Positions 11,167-21,138 of a DNA stretch of 64,000 nucleotides are shown piece after piece (position 1 is the first letter of the stretch; each line of letters starts with the position of its first letter). The notes beneath the pieces are model-generated. The model was given only the letters and a program-made list of their open reading frames with translations, made no database searches and was not told the origin of the DNA. A program made the translations under genes and the position numbers. The stretch is from Mesorhizobium sp. WSM3862 (lineage in GTDB: Bacteria > Pseudomonadota > Alphaproteobacteria > Rhizobiales > Rhizobiaceae), in assembly GCF_002294985.1 (NCBI RefSeq), contig NZ_NSGE01000003.1, positions 744,001-808,000 of the forward strand. Reading direction: 5' to 3'.

Positions 11167-12270
11167 TTACGGCACAAATATGAGAAATACGTAGGTAAAG
11201 AACACCACAATATGAACCATTCCGGTCAGGAATGTCGTTCTTTCGGTGCTAAAGCTTACGCTGCAAATGAAAAGCGCCAGCGCCAAAAGTACCGCATCAG
11301 CCGCCGGAAGCCCGAGCGTCAACCCTCGGCCTGTCAGCAGGCTGGCGGCCGCGACCGCCGGTATCGTCAGACCGATGGTGGCGCAGGCCGAACCCATCGC
11401 AACGTTGAGGCCGCGCTGCAGCTCATTGTTGAGCGAGGCGCGAACCGCCGAAATGGCCTCCGGCATCAAAACCAGCCCGGCGATCATCGCTCCCACGATG
11501 CTGTCGGCCTGCGTCACCTGGTAGGCAACGAGCGTATCCTCGACACCGGCGGCGACCTGCTCGGCCAGCATGACGATGCCGATCAGCCCGCTCACCAGCA
11601 GCAGAACGCCGACAGAAAGGCTTTCGTGAAGGGCAGTTCGCATCGAAACCTCGTGCGCCTGTTCCTGGACGAAGTCGTCCCGGTGCCGAACGGTCTGGGC
11701 GAACACGAAGCTTGCATAGAGCAGCACTGAAAGGACGCTCACAAAACCAAGCTGGCCTGCCGAAAACGTGCCAGGATCCGTCGTCTGGGTGTAGGTCGGC
11801 AGGACAAGCGTCATGACAGTCAGCGCGATCAGAACCGCGAGATACGCGCTGGTCCCTTGCCGAACGATTGCCTGCTTGCGATGTCGCCAGCCGCCAAGCG
11901 TGAGACACGTACCGACGACGCCGGTGGAGATAATCATCACCGTCGAGAAAACGGACTCGCGCGCCAATGTCGGGTTGTTCTCTCCATGCAGCATCATGGA
12001 AACGATGATCGACACTTCGATTGCCGTCACGGCAAAGGTCAGCACCAACGTCCCGTACGGCTCCCCCACGCGCCGGGCCACGGCCTCGGCGTGGTCGAGC
12101 ACCACGAAAATGGTGATGAACATGATCGCACTCGAAAGCGCTCCAACGACAATCCTGATGCTCAGCGAACCTTCGTCCACCGAAAGGCCGCTGGCTCTGA
12201 CCGCGACAGCCATCACCAGGGCGGCCAATGGCATTGTGTAGGAAGTCACCGACCGCGCGAAAACAGTCAT
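11167..12270 (-). CDS. ChaA-like Ca2+/cation:proton antiporter
   Basis: A 367-residue inner-membrane protein of the CaCA exchanger superfamily with about eleven hydrophobic segments. The two alpha-repeats expected for ion binding are visible as AVTAIEVSIIVSMMLHGE (about residue 85) and GLVLMPEAISAVRASLNN (about residue 270), each with an acidic residue in the membrane. It resembles ChaA of enterobacteria, which exports Ca2+, Na+ or K+ in exchange for protons at alkaline pH. It stands alone between oxyR and a decayed region. The ion preference is not readable from sequence. Confidence 0.88.
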   Translation of the reverse strand: MTVFARSVTSYTMPLAALVMAVAVRASGLSVDEGSLSIRIVVGALSSAIMFITIFVVLDHAEAVARRVGEPYGTLVLTFAVTAIEVSIIVSMMLHGENNPTLARESVFSTVMIISTGVVGTCLTLGGWRHRKQAIVRQGTSAYLAVLIALTVMTLVLPTYTQTTDPGTFSAGQLGFVSVLSVLLYASFVFAQTVRHRDDFVQEQAHEVSMRTALHESLSVGVLLLVSGLIGIVMLAEQVAAGVEDTLVAYQVTQADSIVGAMIAGLVLMPEAISAVRASLNNELQRGLNVAMGSACATIGLTIPAVAAASLLTGRGLTLGLPAADAVLLALALFICSVSFSTERTTFLTGMVHIVVFFTYVFLIFVP

Positions 12271-12566
12271 TGAAGCCCCTGCGTTTCCGCGAATTTAGCG
12301 GAAAAGCCTGTGGGAAGCACCCCAGCCGACATCATTGCGAAGCGGACGGACCGATCACCCGGCGTTCGACTTCTTCCGGGAAGCCGATCCGCTGCTGCCG
12401 AGGATGCTCGAGGAGTTGCGGCGCCGGCTGTTCCAGCGCACCGAAACCTCGAGATGCCGTGGTCTACGCCGTTTCCCGCCCCGGCAATGACCGACCTCAA
12501 AGCATCCGCGCCAGGAATTCACGCGTGCGTGACGTGCTCCCCTTGCCGGTCTAGGGTGAGGCGGCT
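12271..12566. pseudogene. Intergenic stretch with two possible gene remnants
   Basis: On the plus strand an open frame from about 12344 to its stop at 12488-12490 encodes a coding-looking piece (HPAFDFFREADPLLPRM, then LEELRRRLFQR) without a start codon. On the minus strand the segment 12497-12538 reads STSRTREFLARML followed by a stop, which resembles the C-terminus of an amino-acid ABC transporter ATPase. Both are too short to identify firmly. They suggest that this gap is scar tissue from lost genes. Confidence 0.3.
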
Positions 12567-13181
12567 TTAGGACACGATCGAACGGCTTCTGGCATCGACG
12601 GTGTCAATCGCCTTGCGAACCGCCGTGCAGAATTTTCGCAAAAGTTCCGGCTCGTTCCCCAGCCGCTGGCGCAGGGAGAAGGGTATCTCCAGCTGCGCTC
12701 CTTTGCCGGTCAATCCACGATTGACGATGTTCAAATCGCCGATGCCTGGAAAAATATGGTTGTCCCTTTTGGTGTTGAAGCAGGCTTCCTGGAGGCGCCG
12801 AACTATCTCTGTAATCAGCGCGGCGTCCTTGCCGCCCATATAGATTGTCGAGGGATCGTCCCGATCCTGGCGACCATGGATAGCAACGACAATCGACTTC
12901 GCCCGCACCAAGTCGAGCGCGGATACCTCGTCAAAGTTATTTGACGTTATGTGCAACTCGCGATTGTTTTGCGGCATCAGTCCTTCAAAGCAATACAGAT
13001 CCAGATCGCTCCCTGCTATCGTCTCGGCAATCAGGGAAGTGCGGGGCTCGATTTTCCCACCGTGCGGGGCGAGGACGATCGCATTGCCGGTTCGAGCGCC
13101 ACGCCGCACGACGATGCGATAGTCCACGTTTTCGATTTTGGCGGCCTTCAGCGCCGCGAAATTTGGGAACTCGTTGTCCAT
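12567..13181 (-). CDS. Poly-gamma-glutamate hydrolase-family protein
   Basis: A 204-residue protein of the zinc-dependent PghP family, first known from Bacillus phages, where it degrades poly-gamma-glutamate capsules. The family signature is present: LAPHGGKIEPRTS (metal His and Glu), YCFEG, NRELHITSNNFDE and the second histidine motif VVAIHGRQDRD. No signal peptide is visible, so the bacterial role is unclear. I take the ATG at 13181; the longer frame begins with TTG. Flanked by remnants on one side and an acyl-CoA synthetase on the other, it may be an accessory gene. Confidence 0.8.
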   Translation of the reverse strand: MDNEFPNFAALKAAKIENVDYRIVVRRGARTGNAIVLAPHGGKIEPRTSLIAETIAGSDLDLYCFEGLMPQNNRELHITSNNFDEVSALDLVRAKSIVVAIHGRQDRDDPSTIYMGGKDAALITEIVRRLQEACFNTKRDNHIFPGIGDLNIVNRGLTGKGAQLEIPFSLRQRLGNEPELLRKFCTAVRKAIDTVDARSRSIVS

Positions 13182-13262
13182 AATCCCATCCAAACGCGTG
13201 GTCGGCAGTTCGTGCTTCGAGCGCGTTTTGCGAGGGCTGAATATCTCCGGATCAATCCTGCC

Positions 13263-15029
13263 TCACGCCGTCTTCTGCGCCACCAGCCCCAGTTCCTCGA
13301 CCATCGCCTCGCGCATCAGGAATTTCTGCGGCTTGCCGGTCACCGTCATCGGCAGTTCGGTGCGGAAACGGATGTAGCGCGGCACCTTGTAATGCGCGAT
13401 CTGGCCGTCGCAGAAGGCCTTGATCTCCTCAGCGGTGGCGATCTGGCCGGGCTTCAGCACGATCCAGGCGCAGATCTCCTCGCCATATTTGTCATCGGGA
13501 ATGCCGAAGACCTGCACTTCCTTGATCTTGGGGTGGCGGTAGAGGAATTCCTCGACCTCGCGCGGATAGACGTTCTCGCCGCCGCGGATGACCATGTCCT
13601 TCACCCGGCCGACAATGTTGCAATAGCCCTCGGCGTCGATCGTCGCGAGGTCGCCGGTGTGCATCCAGCCGTCCGCGTCGATCGCCTCGCGGGTCTTTTC
13701 CGCGTCGTCCCAATAGCCCTTCATCACCGAATAGCCGCGTGTGCAGAGCTCGCCCGGCTCGCCGACCGGGACGGTGGCGCCATCGGCGCCGATCGCCTTG
13801 ACCTCGACATGCGGATGGATGCGGCCGACCGTGGAGACGCGTTTTTCCAGCGGGTCGTCGACGCTGCTCTGGAAAGAAACCGGACTGGTCTCGGTCATGC
13901 CATAGGCAATGGTCACTTGCGCCAAATGCATCAGCGACACCACCTTCTTCATCACCTCTATCGGGCATGGCGAGCCGGCCATGATGCCGGTGCGCAGGCT
14001 GGAGAGGTCGAAGCTAGAGAAATCGGCATGATCGAGCATGGCGACGAACATGGTCGGCACGCCATAAAGGCCGGTGCAACGTTCCTGCGCGACGGCTCTG
14101 AGCGTCGCGCCCGCGTCAAAACCTTCGCCCGGGAAGACCATCGTGGCGCCCTTGGTGACGCAGCCCATCGTGCCCATCGACATGCCGAAACAATGATAGA
14201 GCGGCACAGGGATGCAGAGCCGGTCGTCGACGGTGAGCTTGATCGCCGAGGTGACGAAGCTGCCGTTGTTGACGATGTTCGAATGGGTGAGTGTCGCGCC
14301 CTTCGGCGCGCCCGTCGTTCCGCTGGTGAACTGAATGTTGATGGCGTCGCCGGGCTTCAGGCTTTCGGAGATGCGATCGAGGCTGTCATGCTCGTCGCGT
14401 CCGGCCATTGCCAGCACATCTCCGAAATTGAACATGCCGGGCGAGTTGTCCTCGCCCATGCGGATGACGATCTTCAGCGATGGCAGCTTCTTTGCCTCGA
14501 GCTTGCCGGGCTCGGCCTTGGCGATCTCCGGCGCCAGCGTCTCGATCATGCCGAGATAGTCGGAGGTCTTGAAGCTGGCCGCCGTGACCAGCGCCTTGCA
14601 GCCGACCTTGTTGAGCGCATATTCCAGCTCGCTCAGCCGGTAGGCGGGGTTGATGTTGACCAGGATCAGGCCGATGCGCGCGGTGGCGAATTGCGTCACC
14701 AGCCATTCCCAGCGGTTGGGCGACCAGATGCCGACGCGATCGCCCTTCTCCAGGCCGAGCGCCAGGAAGCCGGCGGCCAGCGCGTCGACCGCATCCGACA
14801 GCTCGCTCCAGGTGAAGCGCTTGTCTTGGCAGACGAAGACCGCGGCATCGAGCGTGGCGTATCTGCTCACCGTATCGGAGAAGAGTTCCGGAATGGTTTT
14901 GTCGAGCAACGGCGCCGAACGGTCGCCCGAGACATGCGCCCTGCCGTCCATCGGAGCAATGAAGGTGCCATGCGTTCCGCGCCCGCGCAGATTGGTGGCG
15001 TTCATGAGCTCGTCGAGTTTGATCGCCAT
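13263..15029 (-). CDS. AMP-binding fatty-acyl-CoA synthetase
   Basis: A 588-residue member of the adenylate-forming ligase superfamily that activates a carboxylic acid with ATP and joins it to CoA. Core motifs are [17 protein letters not shown] (phosphate loop), YGMTETSP, the hinge region [20 protein letters not shown] and [21 protein letters not shown], and the C-terminal lysine in [11 protein letters not shown]. The motif set is that of medium- to long-chain FadD-like enzymes, but the acid is not predictable. GGGAGGAGACGGCG precedes the ATG. A 70-base gap separates its start from the end of hisG upstream on the same strand. Confidence 0.92.
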   Translation of the reverse strand: MAIKLDELMNATNLRGRGTHGTFIAPMDGRAHVSGDRSAPLLDKTIPELFSDTVSRYATLDAAVFVCQDKRFTWSELSDAVDALAAGFLALGLEKGDRVGIWSPNRWEWLVTQFATARIGLILVNINPAYRLSELEYALNKVGCKALVTAASFKTSDYLGMIETLAPEIAKAEPGKLEAKKLPSLKIVIRMGEDNSPGMFNFGDVLAMAGRDEHDSLDRISESLKPGDAINIQFTSGTTGAPKGATLTHSNIVNNGSFVTSAIKLTVDDRLCIPVPLYHCFGMSMGTMGCVTKGATMVFPGEGFDAGATLRAVAQERCTGLYGVPTMFVAMLDHADFSSFDLSSLRTGIMAGSPCPIEVMKKVVSLMHLAQVTIAYGMTETSPVSFQSSVDDPLEKRVSTVGRIHPHVEVKAIGADGATVPVGEPGELCTRGYSVMKGYWDDAEKTREAIDADGWMHTGDLATIDAEGYCNIVGRVKDMVIRGGENVYPREVEEFLYRHPKIKEVQVFGIPDDKYGEEICAWIVLKPGQIATAEEIKAFCDGQIAHYKVPRYIRFRTELPMTVTGKPQKFLMREAMVEELGLVAQKTA

Positions 15030-15099
15030 CGCCGTCTCCTCCCGGGATGAGCCAGCCTATCAGCCTGCCGGGACGGTGGAAACCCGCCGAAGGTACCGG

Positions 15100-15798
15100 T
15101 TAAGCGACCAGCGCAGCCATCTTCGCTGCGATGCCACGCAACTGTGCCTCATCGGCCGCGTCGCGCACCTTCCTGGAAGCAACGAGACAGGCCTGCGACT
15201 TCAGGATTATCCCATCGCCCAGCACCTTGAGATGGTTGGCGCGCAGCGTCGAGCCGGTGGTGGTGATGTCGACGATGACGTCGGCAAGGCCGGCCGCCGG
15301 TGCGCCTTCGGTGGCGCCGAGGCTTTCGACGATGCGGTAGACCTGGATGCCGTGCTTCAGCGAAAAGAACTGCTGGGTCAGCCGCCAGTACTTGGTGGCG
15401 ATCCTGAGCCGCCGGCCATGACGCTGGCGGAAATCGGCGGCGACATCATCGAGATCGGCCATGGTATCGACGTCGAGCCAGATATCCGGCACCGCCACGA
15501 CGACATCGGCATGACCGAAGCCGAGACGGGCAACGATCTCGGCGCGTGCTTCCCAGGCGGCGAGGTTCTCGCGCAGCAGATCCTCGCCGGTGATGCCGAG
15601 ATCGACCGCGCCCTGGCCGATCTCGCCAGCGATCTCGGACGCGGAGAGGAAGGCCACCTCGACATTGTCGAGGCCCTCGATCCGGGCGCGGTATTTGCGG
15701 TCGTCCTCGGGCAGAGTGACCGCCAGTTCGGCCTTGGCCAGGACTTCAAGCGACTGCTCCTTGAGACGGCCCTTGGATGGGATCGCCAGCGTGATCAT
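15100..15798 (-). CDS. hisG: ATP phosphoribosyltransferase, short form
   Basis: Catalyses the first step of histidine synthesis, joining ATP and PRPP. At 232 residues it is the short form (HisG-S), which lacks the C-terminal regulatory domain and needs HisZ. Visible features are the start [14 protein letters not shown] and the PRPP-binding loop [15 protein letters not shown] (about residue 175). Its ATG overlaps the stop of hisZ (ATGA), so the two partner subunits are translationally coupled. Confidence 0.96.
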   Translation of the reverse strand: MITLAIPSKGRLKEQSLEVLAKAELAVTLPEDDRKYRARIEGLDNVEVAFLSASEIAGEIGQGAVDLGITGEDLLRENLAAWEARAEIVARLGFGHADVVVAVPDIWLDVDTMADLDDVAADFRQRHGRRLRIATKYWRLTQQFFSLKHGIQVYRIVESLGATEGAPAAGLADVIVDITTTGSTLRANHLKVLGDGIILKSQACLVASRKVRDAADEAQLRGIAAKMAALVA

Positions 15799-16916
15799 CG
15801 CGTGGGCTCCCGTAATGCTTCGATGCGGTCGAGCCAGACCGAGAAGCCGACGCCGGGGATGGGCTTCTGCGCGCCGAGCAGCGTCAGCAGCCGATCGTAA
15901 CGACCGCCGCCCACCAGCGGACGGTCGCCACCTTGGGCAGCAATCTCGAAGACGAGACCGGTATAGTAATCGAGCGGACGGCCGAAGGCGGCGTCATAGC
16001 GGATCTTTTCGACCGGCAGGCCATGCGCCGCGATCGCCTCGGCGCGGGCGGCGAAATTTTCGAGCGCCGCGCCAAGGGACAGGCCGGCAGCGGCGGCGAA
16101 TTTTTCCAGCGCCTCAGTTGCTCCGCCCAGCGCGAGGTCGATCTCGAGAAATCCTTTCAACGCCGAGAACGCCTCGTCGGACAGCCGCACGCTGCGCAGT
16201 TGCGCCTTCTCGATCAGCCGCCGCGCGATGTCGGCCGGGGCGCGGCCCGAGGAGGCCGACAGCCCGGCCTCTTCCATGCCGGCGGCGATATAAGCGGCGA
16301 GGCCGTCGGTATCGCTGTCGAGCACCAGCAAGGCCACCGGACCCGACAGCTGGCTGTTGCGCGGCGGATTGGCGAGATCGGCAAGGGCCGCCTCCAGCAT
16401 CGACGCCGAGCCGAAGGCGCGGGCGAGGCGCATGCGCCAGCCACGCGGCAGGCCGAGCGCGGCCAGCACCGCCTCGAACAAGGTCTGGTCGCCGAGCGTG
16501 ATGGCGAGCGGCACGCTGGGCAGCACCAGCGAAAGCAGCGCGTGCGCGTCGGCCAGCGAGCGCGCATCGGCGGCGGCGGTATCGCGATCGCCGAGATCCT
16601 CGATACCGGCCTGGAAGAACTCGTTGCCGCCCTCGCGGCGCTGTCGGAACACTTCGCCGAGATAGGAATAGCGCCGCGGCGTGCCCGCCTGGCTGGCGAT
16701 GTGGTCGAGGCAGACCGGGATGGTGAATTCGGGCCTGAGGCACAGCGTCTTGCCGGTCTCGCTCTCGGTCAGAAAGATGCGGCGGCGCAGATCCTCGCCC
16801 GCCATATCGAGGAACGGATCGGCCGGCTGCAGCACGGCCACTTCCACGGCGTGGGTGTCGCGTTCGGCAAACAGCTTTGCGATGTCGGCGGCGATGGCGG
16901 GATAGCGGGAAGTCAT
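15795..16916 (-). CDS. hisZ: ATP phosphoribosyltransferase regulatory subunit
   Basis: A 373-residue catalytically inactive relative of histidyl-tRNA synthetase that forms a hetero-octamer with short HisG and mediates feedback inhibition by histidine. It keeps class II synthetase-like motifs ([40 protein letters not shown]) but has the divergent C-terminal half typical of HisZ. It overlaps hisG by four bases and lies downstream of hisS across a 174-base gap containing a palindromic repeat. Confidence 0.95.
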   Translation of the reverse strand: MTSRYPAIAADIAKLFAERDTHAVEVAVLQPADPFLDMAGEDLRRRIFLTESETGKTLCLRPEFTIPVCLDHIASQAGTPRRYSYLGEVFRQRREGGNEFFQAGIEDLGDRDTAAADARSLADAHALLSLVLPSVPLAITLGDQTLFEAVLAALGLPRGWRMRLARAFGSASMLEAALADLANPPRNSQLSGPVALLVLDSDTDGLAAYIAAGMEEAGLSASSGRAPADIARRLIEKAQLRSVRLSDEAFSALKGFLEIDLALGGATEALEKFAAAAGLSLGAALENFAARAEAIAAHGLPVEKIRYDAAFGRPLDYYTGLVFEIAAQGGDRPLVGGGRYDRLLTLLGAQKPIPGVGFSVWLDRIEALREPTR

Positions 16917-16930
16917 AAAGCGCCACCTTC

Positions 16931-17077
16931 CCTTCTCCCGTTGTGGGAGAAGGTGGATTGGCGCGCAGCGCCGAGACGGATGAGGGGTGCTGGGCGGAAT
17001 GAGACGCTGGCGCTCCCTGGAACACCCCTCATCCGACCGAGCTTCGCTCGGCCACTTTCTCCCATAAGGGGAGAAGG
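16931..17077. repeat. Large nested palindromic element between hisS and hisZ
   Basis: The outer ends are CCTTCTCCCGTTGTGGGAG (local hairpin) and CTTTCTCCCATAAGGGGAG (local hairpin). Inside, GATGAGGGGTG (about 16980) pairs with CACCCCTCATC (about 17026), and there are small hairpins GGCGCGCAGCGCC and CGAGCTTCGCTCG. This is the common rhizobial intergenic repeat built around CTCATCCG and CTTCTCCC boxes. Degenerate pieces recur at 18680-18710. Because it lies inside the hisS-hisZ transcript it may affect mRNA stability or readthrough. Confidence 0.8.
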
Positions 17078-17090
17078 AGAGGTTGGCGCC

Positions 17091-18593
17091 CTACTTGCCA
17101 CGTGCCCGCTCCTCGGCCTGCGCTGCCAGGATCTTCTTCACCTCGGCGACCAGCTCGCTCTCCGCCACCGTCACCTGCGCCGGGCGCGCGGCGCGCCATT
17201 CGGCGTTGTCGGTGATCTCGGCCGACAGGCGCGCGCCTTCTATGAGGTCCTTGATCTGCACCTCTCCCTTGACGCGCTCGTCGCCGCCCTGGATGACGGC
17301 GATCGGGCTGCCGCGGCGGTCGGCATATTTCAGCTGCGCCTTCATGCCGGCGCCGCCGAGATACATCTCCGAGCGAATGCCGGCGGCGCGCAGATCGGCG
17401 ACCATCTTCTGGTAGCGGCCGAGGCTTTCCGTATCCTTGTCCATGACCAGAACCACGACCGGCGCAACGACGTCGGAAGTGTCGAGCTTGCCGAGGTTCT
17501 TCAGCGCCGTCATCAGCCGCGAGACGCCGATGGAGAAGCCGGTCGCCGGTACCGGCTCGCCGCGGAAACGCGAGACCAGCCCGTCATAGCGGCCGCCGCC
17601 GCCGACCGAGCCGAAGCGCACGATCTGACCTTCGTCGTTGGGGATCTCGGCCAGCAGCTCGGCCTCGAAGACCGGGCCGGTGTAATATTCGAGGCCGCGC
17701 ACGACGGAGCGGTCCATCGCAACGCGGTCCTCCCCATATCCTGCAGCCCTGACCAGAGCTTCAATCGTTGCAAGTTCGCCGACGCCTTCCTGATACACGG
17801 CGTTGGCACCGACGGTGGAATCCTGGCCGGCCTGTCCGTTCCTTGCCGTTGCGAGAAGAACCGCTTCGGCCTGCGCGTCACTCAGCCCCGCGCCCTTTGC
17901 GAAATCGCCTTCGCCTTCCTTGCCGCCATCCCATCGTCCCGGGCCAAGCAGCAGCCTCACGCCTTCCGGCCCGAGCTTGTCCAGCTTGTCGATGGCGCGC
18001 AGCACCGTCAGCCTGCGCCCGGCATTCTCCTCACCGCCAAGCCCAATCGCCTCCAGCACCCCGTCCAGCACCTTGCGGTTGTTGACGCGGATGACGTAGT
18101 CGCCGCGCTTGATGCCAAGCGCCTCCATCACGTCGGCCATCATCATCGCCATCTCGGCGTCGGCGGCGACGCCCGGCGTGCCGATCGTATCGGCGTCGAA
18201 CTGCATGAACTGGCGGAAGCGGCCAGGGCCCGGCTTCTCGTTGCGGAACACCCAGCCGGACCGGTAGCTGCGATAGGGTTTCGGCAGGCGGTCGTAATTC
18301 TCGGCGACGAAGCGCGCCGTCGGCGCCGTCAGGTCGTAGCGCAGCGACAGCCACTGGTCGTCATCGTCTTGGAACGAGAAGACGCCTTCGTTCGGCCGGT
18401 CCTGGTCGGGCAGGAATTTGCCCAGCGCGTCGGTGTATTCGATCATCGGCTGGTCGACCGGCTCGAAACCGTAAAGCTCATAGACCGAGCGTATAGTCGC
18501 CATCATCTTCTCGACGGCGCGAATGTCTTCTGCGCTGCGGTCGGCAAAACCGCGCGGCAGGCGCGCTTTCGTCTTTTCCGATTTGTCGGCCAT
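17091..18593 (-). CDS. hisS: Histidyl-tRNA synthetase
   Basis: Charges tRNA-His. At 500 residues it is longer than the roughly 420-residue enterobacterial enzyme. Class II motif 2 is [18 protein letters not shown]; the histidine motifs are [14 protein letters not shown] and [10 protein letters not shown], and motif 3 is [10 protein letters not shown]. This is the divergent HisRS form found in the alphaproteobacterial group whose tRNA-His lost G-1 and C73; the tRNA-His gene in this window (45678-45754) fits that pattern. It is followed on the same strand by hisZ and hisG, forming a histidine cluster. Confidence 0.95.
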   Translation of the reverse strand: MADKSEKTKARLPRGFADRSAEDIRAVEKMMATIRSVYELYGFEPVDQPMIEYTDALGKFLPDQDRPNEGVFSFQDDDDQWLSLRYDLTAPTARFVAENYDRLPKPYRSYRSGWVFRNEKPGPGRFRQFMQFDADTIGTPGVAADAEMAMMMADVMEALGIKRGDYVIRVNNRKVLDGVLEAIGLGGEENAGRRLTVLRAIDKLDKLGPEGVRLLLGPGRWDGGKEGEGDFAKGAGLSDAQAEAVLLATARNGQAGQDSTVGANAVYQEGVGELATIEALVRAAGYGEDRVAMDRSVVRGLEYYTGPVFEAELLAEIPNDEGQIVRFGSVGGGGRYDGLVSRFRGEPVPATGFSIGVSRLMTALKNLGKLDTSDVVAPVVVLVMDKDTESLGRYQKMVADLRAAGIRSEMYLGGAGMKAQLKYADRRGSPIAVIQGGDERVKGEVQIKDLIEGARLSAEITDNAEWRAARPAQVTVAESELVAEVKKILAAQAEERARGK

Positions 18594-18822
18594 GGATGGG
18601 TCTTTTCGCTATGTGAACGCTGACTTATTTCGAGCGGGCGTGTCCTAGACGATACCGCCTTGGGCGGCAAGGGTTGGCGCCTTCCCTTCTCCTTGTGCGA
18701 GAAGGAAAGGCCGCGCCTTCGAAACAAAACGGCGCCAAGAACGAAACAATCGCGTCACCGGCGCGGCATGCTGCCGACACAATCGAGGACCATATAAGCG
18801 CGCCGAAATAAGGGTTCGGGCC
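18594..18822. other. Divergent intergenic region with repeat fragments
   Basis: This gap lies between hisS (minus) and a small plus-strand gene. It contains a degenerate CTTCCCTTCTCC / GAGAAGGAAAGG pair (about 18680-18710) related to the element at 16931-17077. No gene is seen; promoters for both flanking genes must lie here. Confidence 0.4.
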
Positions 18823-19059
18823 ATGACGACCACGGAAGACATCATCGAGAGCAAGCCGGTTGCCAAGCTCCGGCCGGCCGGCAGCGCCACCCCCAAGCCG
18901 GCGCAGCAGCCTGCAGGGCCGTTCGAGGTCGTGGCGGAAGCCCACAAGCCGACGGTGCGCGACGCGCTGGTGACCGGACTGCTGGTGATCTACCCGGCCT
19001 TTGCGGCCGTGGCGGCCATCATCGCCGGGCTGTTTCTGACAAGCGCCGGCAGCCTCTGA
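18823..19059 (+). CDS. Small single-span membrane protein
   Basis: A 78-residue protein of unknown function. Residues 1-46 are polar and rich in Pro, Ala and Lys; residues about 47-75 form one hydrophobic helix (ALVTGLLVIYPAFAAVAAII), giving a tail-anchored layout. The ATG at 18823 is preceded by AAGGGTTCGGGCC, a weak ribosome binding site. I do not recognise the family. The composition and codon use match the neighbouring genes, so it looks like a real short gene. Confidence 0.6.
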   Translation: MTTTEDIIESKPVAKLRPAGSATPKPAQQPAGPFEVVAEAHKPTVRDALVTGLLVIYPAFAAVAAIIAGLFLTSAGSL

Positions 19060-19184
19060 TCTTCCCCCACCTCACAATGTGCGGACGCGTAGCGTCGGAG
19101 GCGATGAGCTCGGTTTTGCGACCCGACCCGCGCCTTCGGCGCGACCTGCCCACAAGGGGCCATAAGGGGCGGGTAGAGGTGACG

Positions 19185-19823
19185 CTATTTCGGTCTCCTG
19201 AACCTCTGCCGCTCGGCCTCCACCTCTGCCCGGCAGACACAGCCTTCGAGATGGTCGTTGACCAAGCCCATCGCTTGCATAAAGGCGTAGACGGTCGTCG
19301 GGCCGACGAAGCTCCAGCCGCGCTTCTTCAGTTCCTTCGAGATCCGGACCGAGACCGCCGTCGTCGGATTGGCGCGCAGATGCGCAAGGTCGACAACCGT
19401 CGGCCGCTCGTCAGGCCCCGGCTCGAACTTCCAGAACCAGGCGGCCAGCGAGCCGAATTCATCTGCCATTTCACGGGCGCGCCTAGCGTTGTTGATGGTC
19501 GAGACGATCTTGCCGCGATGGCGGATGATGCCGACATTGCCGAGCAGACGCTCGACATCCTTGTCGATGAACGCCGCCACCCTGTCGAAGTCGAAATTGG
19601 CGAAAGCCTCGCGGAAATTCTCGCGCTTGCGCAGGATGGTCAGCCAGGAGAGACCGGACTGGAAGCCTTCGAGGCAGATCTTTTCGAAGAGCCGGCGATC
19701 GTCCGCCACGGGCCGGCCCCATTCATGGTCGTGATAGTGCAGATAGTCCGGCAGATTGCCGTGCCAGAAGCAGCGCGTGATACCGTCGGGGCCGTCGAGC
19801 AGGCCGGCATGTTCTTGTTCCAT
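19185..19823 (-). CDS. tag: DNA-3-methyladenine glycosylase I
   Basis: Excises 3-methyladenine from alkylated DNA to start base excision repair. At 212 residues it is slightly longer than the 187-residue E. coli Tag. It has the N-terminal TRCFWHG (zinc Cys), YHDHEWGRP, the helix-hairpin segment EGFQSGLSWLTILRKRENF, and the C-terminal zinc ligands in NDHLEGCVCR. It lies alone between a small membrane-protein gene and an L,D-transpeptidase gene; the 125-base gap on its 3' side contains small GC-rich hairpins. Confidence 0.95.
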   Translation of the reverse strand: MEQEHAGLLDGPDGITRCFWHGNLPDYLHYHDHEWGRPVADDRRLFEKICLEGFQSGLSWLTILRKRENFREAFANFDFDRVAAFIDKDVERLLGNVGIIRHRGKIVSTINNARRAREMADEFGSLAAWFWKFEPGPDERPTVVDLAHLRANPTTAVSVRISKELKKRGWSFVGPTTVYAFMQAMGLVNDHLEGCVCRAEVEAERQRFRRPK

Positions 19824-20038
19824 TGTCGGAAATCCGTCCGTTAATGCGCCAAAGCGTCGGTTTTACGGTGGCTTTACCAGATTCCTGAACCGGCCGGTAA
19901 CCACACCACAAAGTTTACTGACAAGTCGGCATTTTACGCATTCCGATTCATGTTTTGCTTGCCGCTCAGCGCCAAGGATCGCCACGCCGAGAGCTCTTCC
20001 CTGCCCTCGGACGAGTTCGACGATCAAGGTGCGTTCCG

Positions 20039-20779
20039 ATGAAGACAGCGTTCACTTTCGTGCTCGGCGCAGCCGCGGTGCTTGCCGCCGGCGCGACGAC
20101 CTCTTTCGCCAATGACCGTTATGCCGACAGGCCGCCCGTGATGGTGAGCCCCGACCTTTCAGCGCCTTGGGTGCTGCAGCTCGGCCATGCGCCAGGGATC
20201 GTGCGCCCGAGCCGCCAGGCGACCCAGCAGCCGCTGCGGCGGCTTTTCCAGGCGCAGCCCGACCAGCGGCGCACCGCAGCCGTGCGGCAGCCGGCCAAGC
20301 GCATGGTGATGCGGCCACAGATCAACCCGATCTACCTGCCTCAGGAAGTCGCCTATGACGGGCCGCAGAAGCCGGGCACGATCGTCATCGATACCCACCA
20401 GAACTTCCTTTATCTGGTCGAGAAGGACGGCAAGGCGCGCCGTTACGGCGTCGGTACCGGCAAGCCCGGTTTCGAATGGTCGGGCACGCACAAGATCACC
20501 GACAAAAAAGTGTGGCCGGACTGGCGCCCGCCGGCGGCAATGATCGCCCGCGAGGCGGCCAAGGGCCGCTACCTGCCGACCTATCTGGCCGGCGGCATCG
20601 AGAACCCGCTCGGCGCGCGCGCACTCTATCTCGGCACCACGGAATACCGTATCCACGGCACCAACCAGCCCTGGACGATCGGGGGCGCGGTGTCCTCCGG
20701 CTGCATCCGCATGCGCAACGAGGATGTGGTCGACCTTTACGAGCGCGTCAATGTCGGAACAACCGTCGAGGTGATATAG
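20039..20779 (+). CDS. Secreted L,D-transpeptidase (YkuD domain)
   Basis: A periplasmic enzyme that makes 3-3 peptidoglycan cross-links or attaches proteins to the wall. I take the ATG at 20039 (246 residues) because it begins a clear signal peptide, MKTAFTFVLGAAAVLAAGA, with cleavage near residue 24; a longer frame exists upstream. The YkuD domain covers about residues 115-246: IVIDTHQNFLYLVE, YGVGTGKPGFEWSG, and the catalytic IHGTN plus VSSGCIRM, with the nucleophile Cys near residue 222. Rhizobia encode many such paralogs, so the exact role is open. Confidence 0.93.
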   Translation: MKTAFTFVLGAAAVLAAGATTSFANDRYADRPPVMVSPDLSAPWVLQLGHAPGIVRPSRQATQQPLRRLFQAQPDQRRTAAVRQPAKRMVMRPQINPIYLPQEVAYDGPQKPGTIVIDTHQNFLYLVEKDGKARRYGVGTGKPGFEWSGTHKITDKKVWPDWRPPAAMIAREAAKGRYLPTYLAGGIENPLGARALYLGTTEYRIHGTNQPWTIGGAVSSGCIRMRNEDVVDLYERVNVGTTVEVI

Positions 20780-20868
20780 TAACTGCGAATCAGCCGGTTA
20801 GGCGGCGCTGAGCAGTTTTGGCGCTTGCTGTTGCCCTCAAGCCATAGCGCGCCTTTGATAGACATGCT

Positions 20869-20906
20869 TAGACTGGCATCGAGTTAATAGACTGGCATCG
20901 AGTTAA
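20869..20906. repeat. Perfect tandem duplication of a 19-base unit
   Basis: The unit TAGACTGGCATCGAGTTAA occurs twice head to tail with no mismatch, immediately upstream of the hairpin locus at 20941-20977. It may be an operator array or a recent slippage duplication in a promoter region. Confidence 0.85.
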
Positions 20907-20977
20907 CGGGGGACGGGCCGTGTGGGGATACGGTCAGTCACGAAAGGGCAGCACGGGAGACCGCGCTGCCCTTTTCG
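20907..20977 (+). ncRNA. Possible small RNA ending in a rho-independent terminator
   Basis: No coding frame explains this segment. It runs from a G-rich start (ACGGGGGACGGGCCG) to a strong terminator: stem CGAAAGGGCAGC / GCTGCCCTTTTCG at 20941-20977 with a short T-run. It lies 164 bases after the transpeptidase stop and 162 bases before the FolD-family start, with a tandem repeat just upstream, as expected for a short independent transcript. I do not recognise the RNA family. It could instead be a late terminator of the transpeptidase mRNA. Confidence 0.4.
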
Positions 20978-21077
20978 TTTCAAGCCCGTCAACGGGTCGC
21001 CCCGGAAGCAGCATGTTTCGCATTCGGGGCTGATTTCCCGGCGCACCTCTGCTATTGCAGCGCACAATCTTGGTTTT

Positions 21078-21100
21078 ACGCAATTCCGGACGGAAAACCG
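21078..21100. repeat. Interspersed repeat, type C
   Basis: The 23-base core begins ACGCAATTCCGGACGG and ends AAAACCG. It matches the segment at 58110-58132 with one base changed. It lies in the leader of the FolD-family gene. Confidence 0.7.
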
Positions 21101-21138
21101 CCCTTCTGGAGTTGCTCCAGAAGGCAGAGGTTCCACCT

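Noticed and set aside
12951..15050. 699-codon plus-strand open frame
   Set aside because: It is antisense to the acyl-CoA synthetase and the poly-gamma-glutamate hydrolase-like gene; its composition is Arg/His/Asp-rich with no domain.
15933..18623. 896-codon plus-strand open frame
   Set aside because: It is antisense to hisZ and hisS and even crosses the palindromic repeat between them; it is not a protein.
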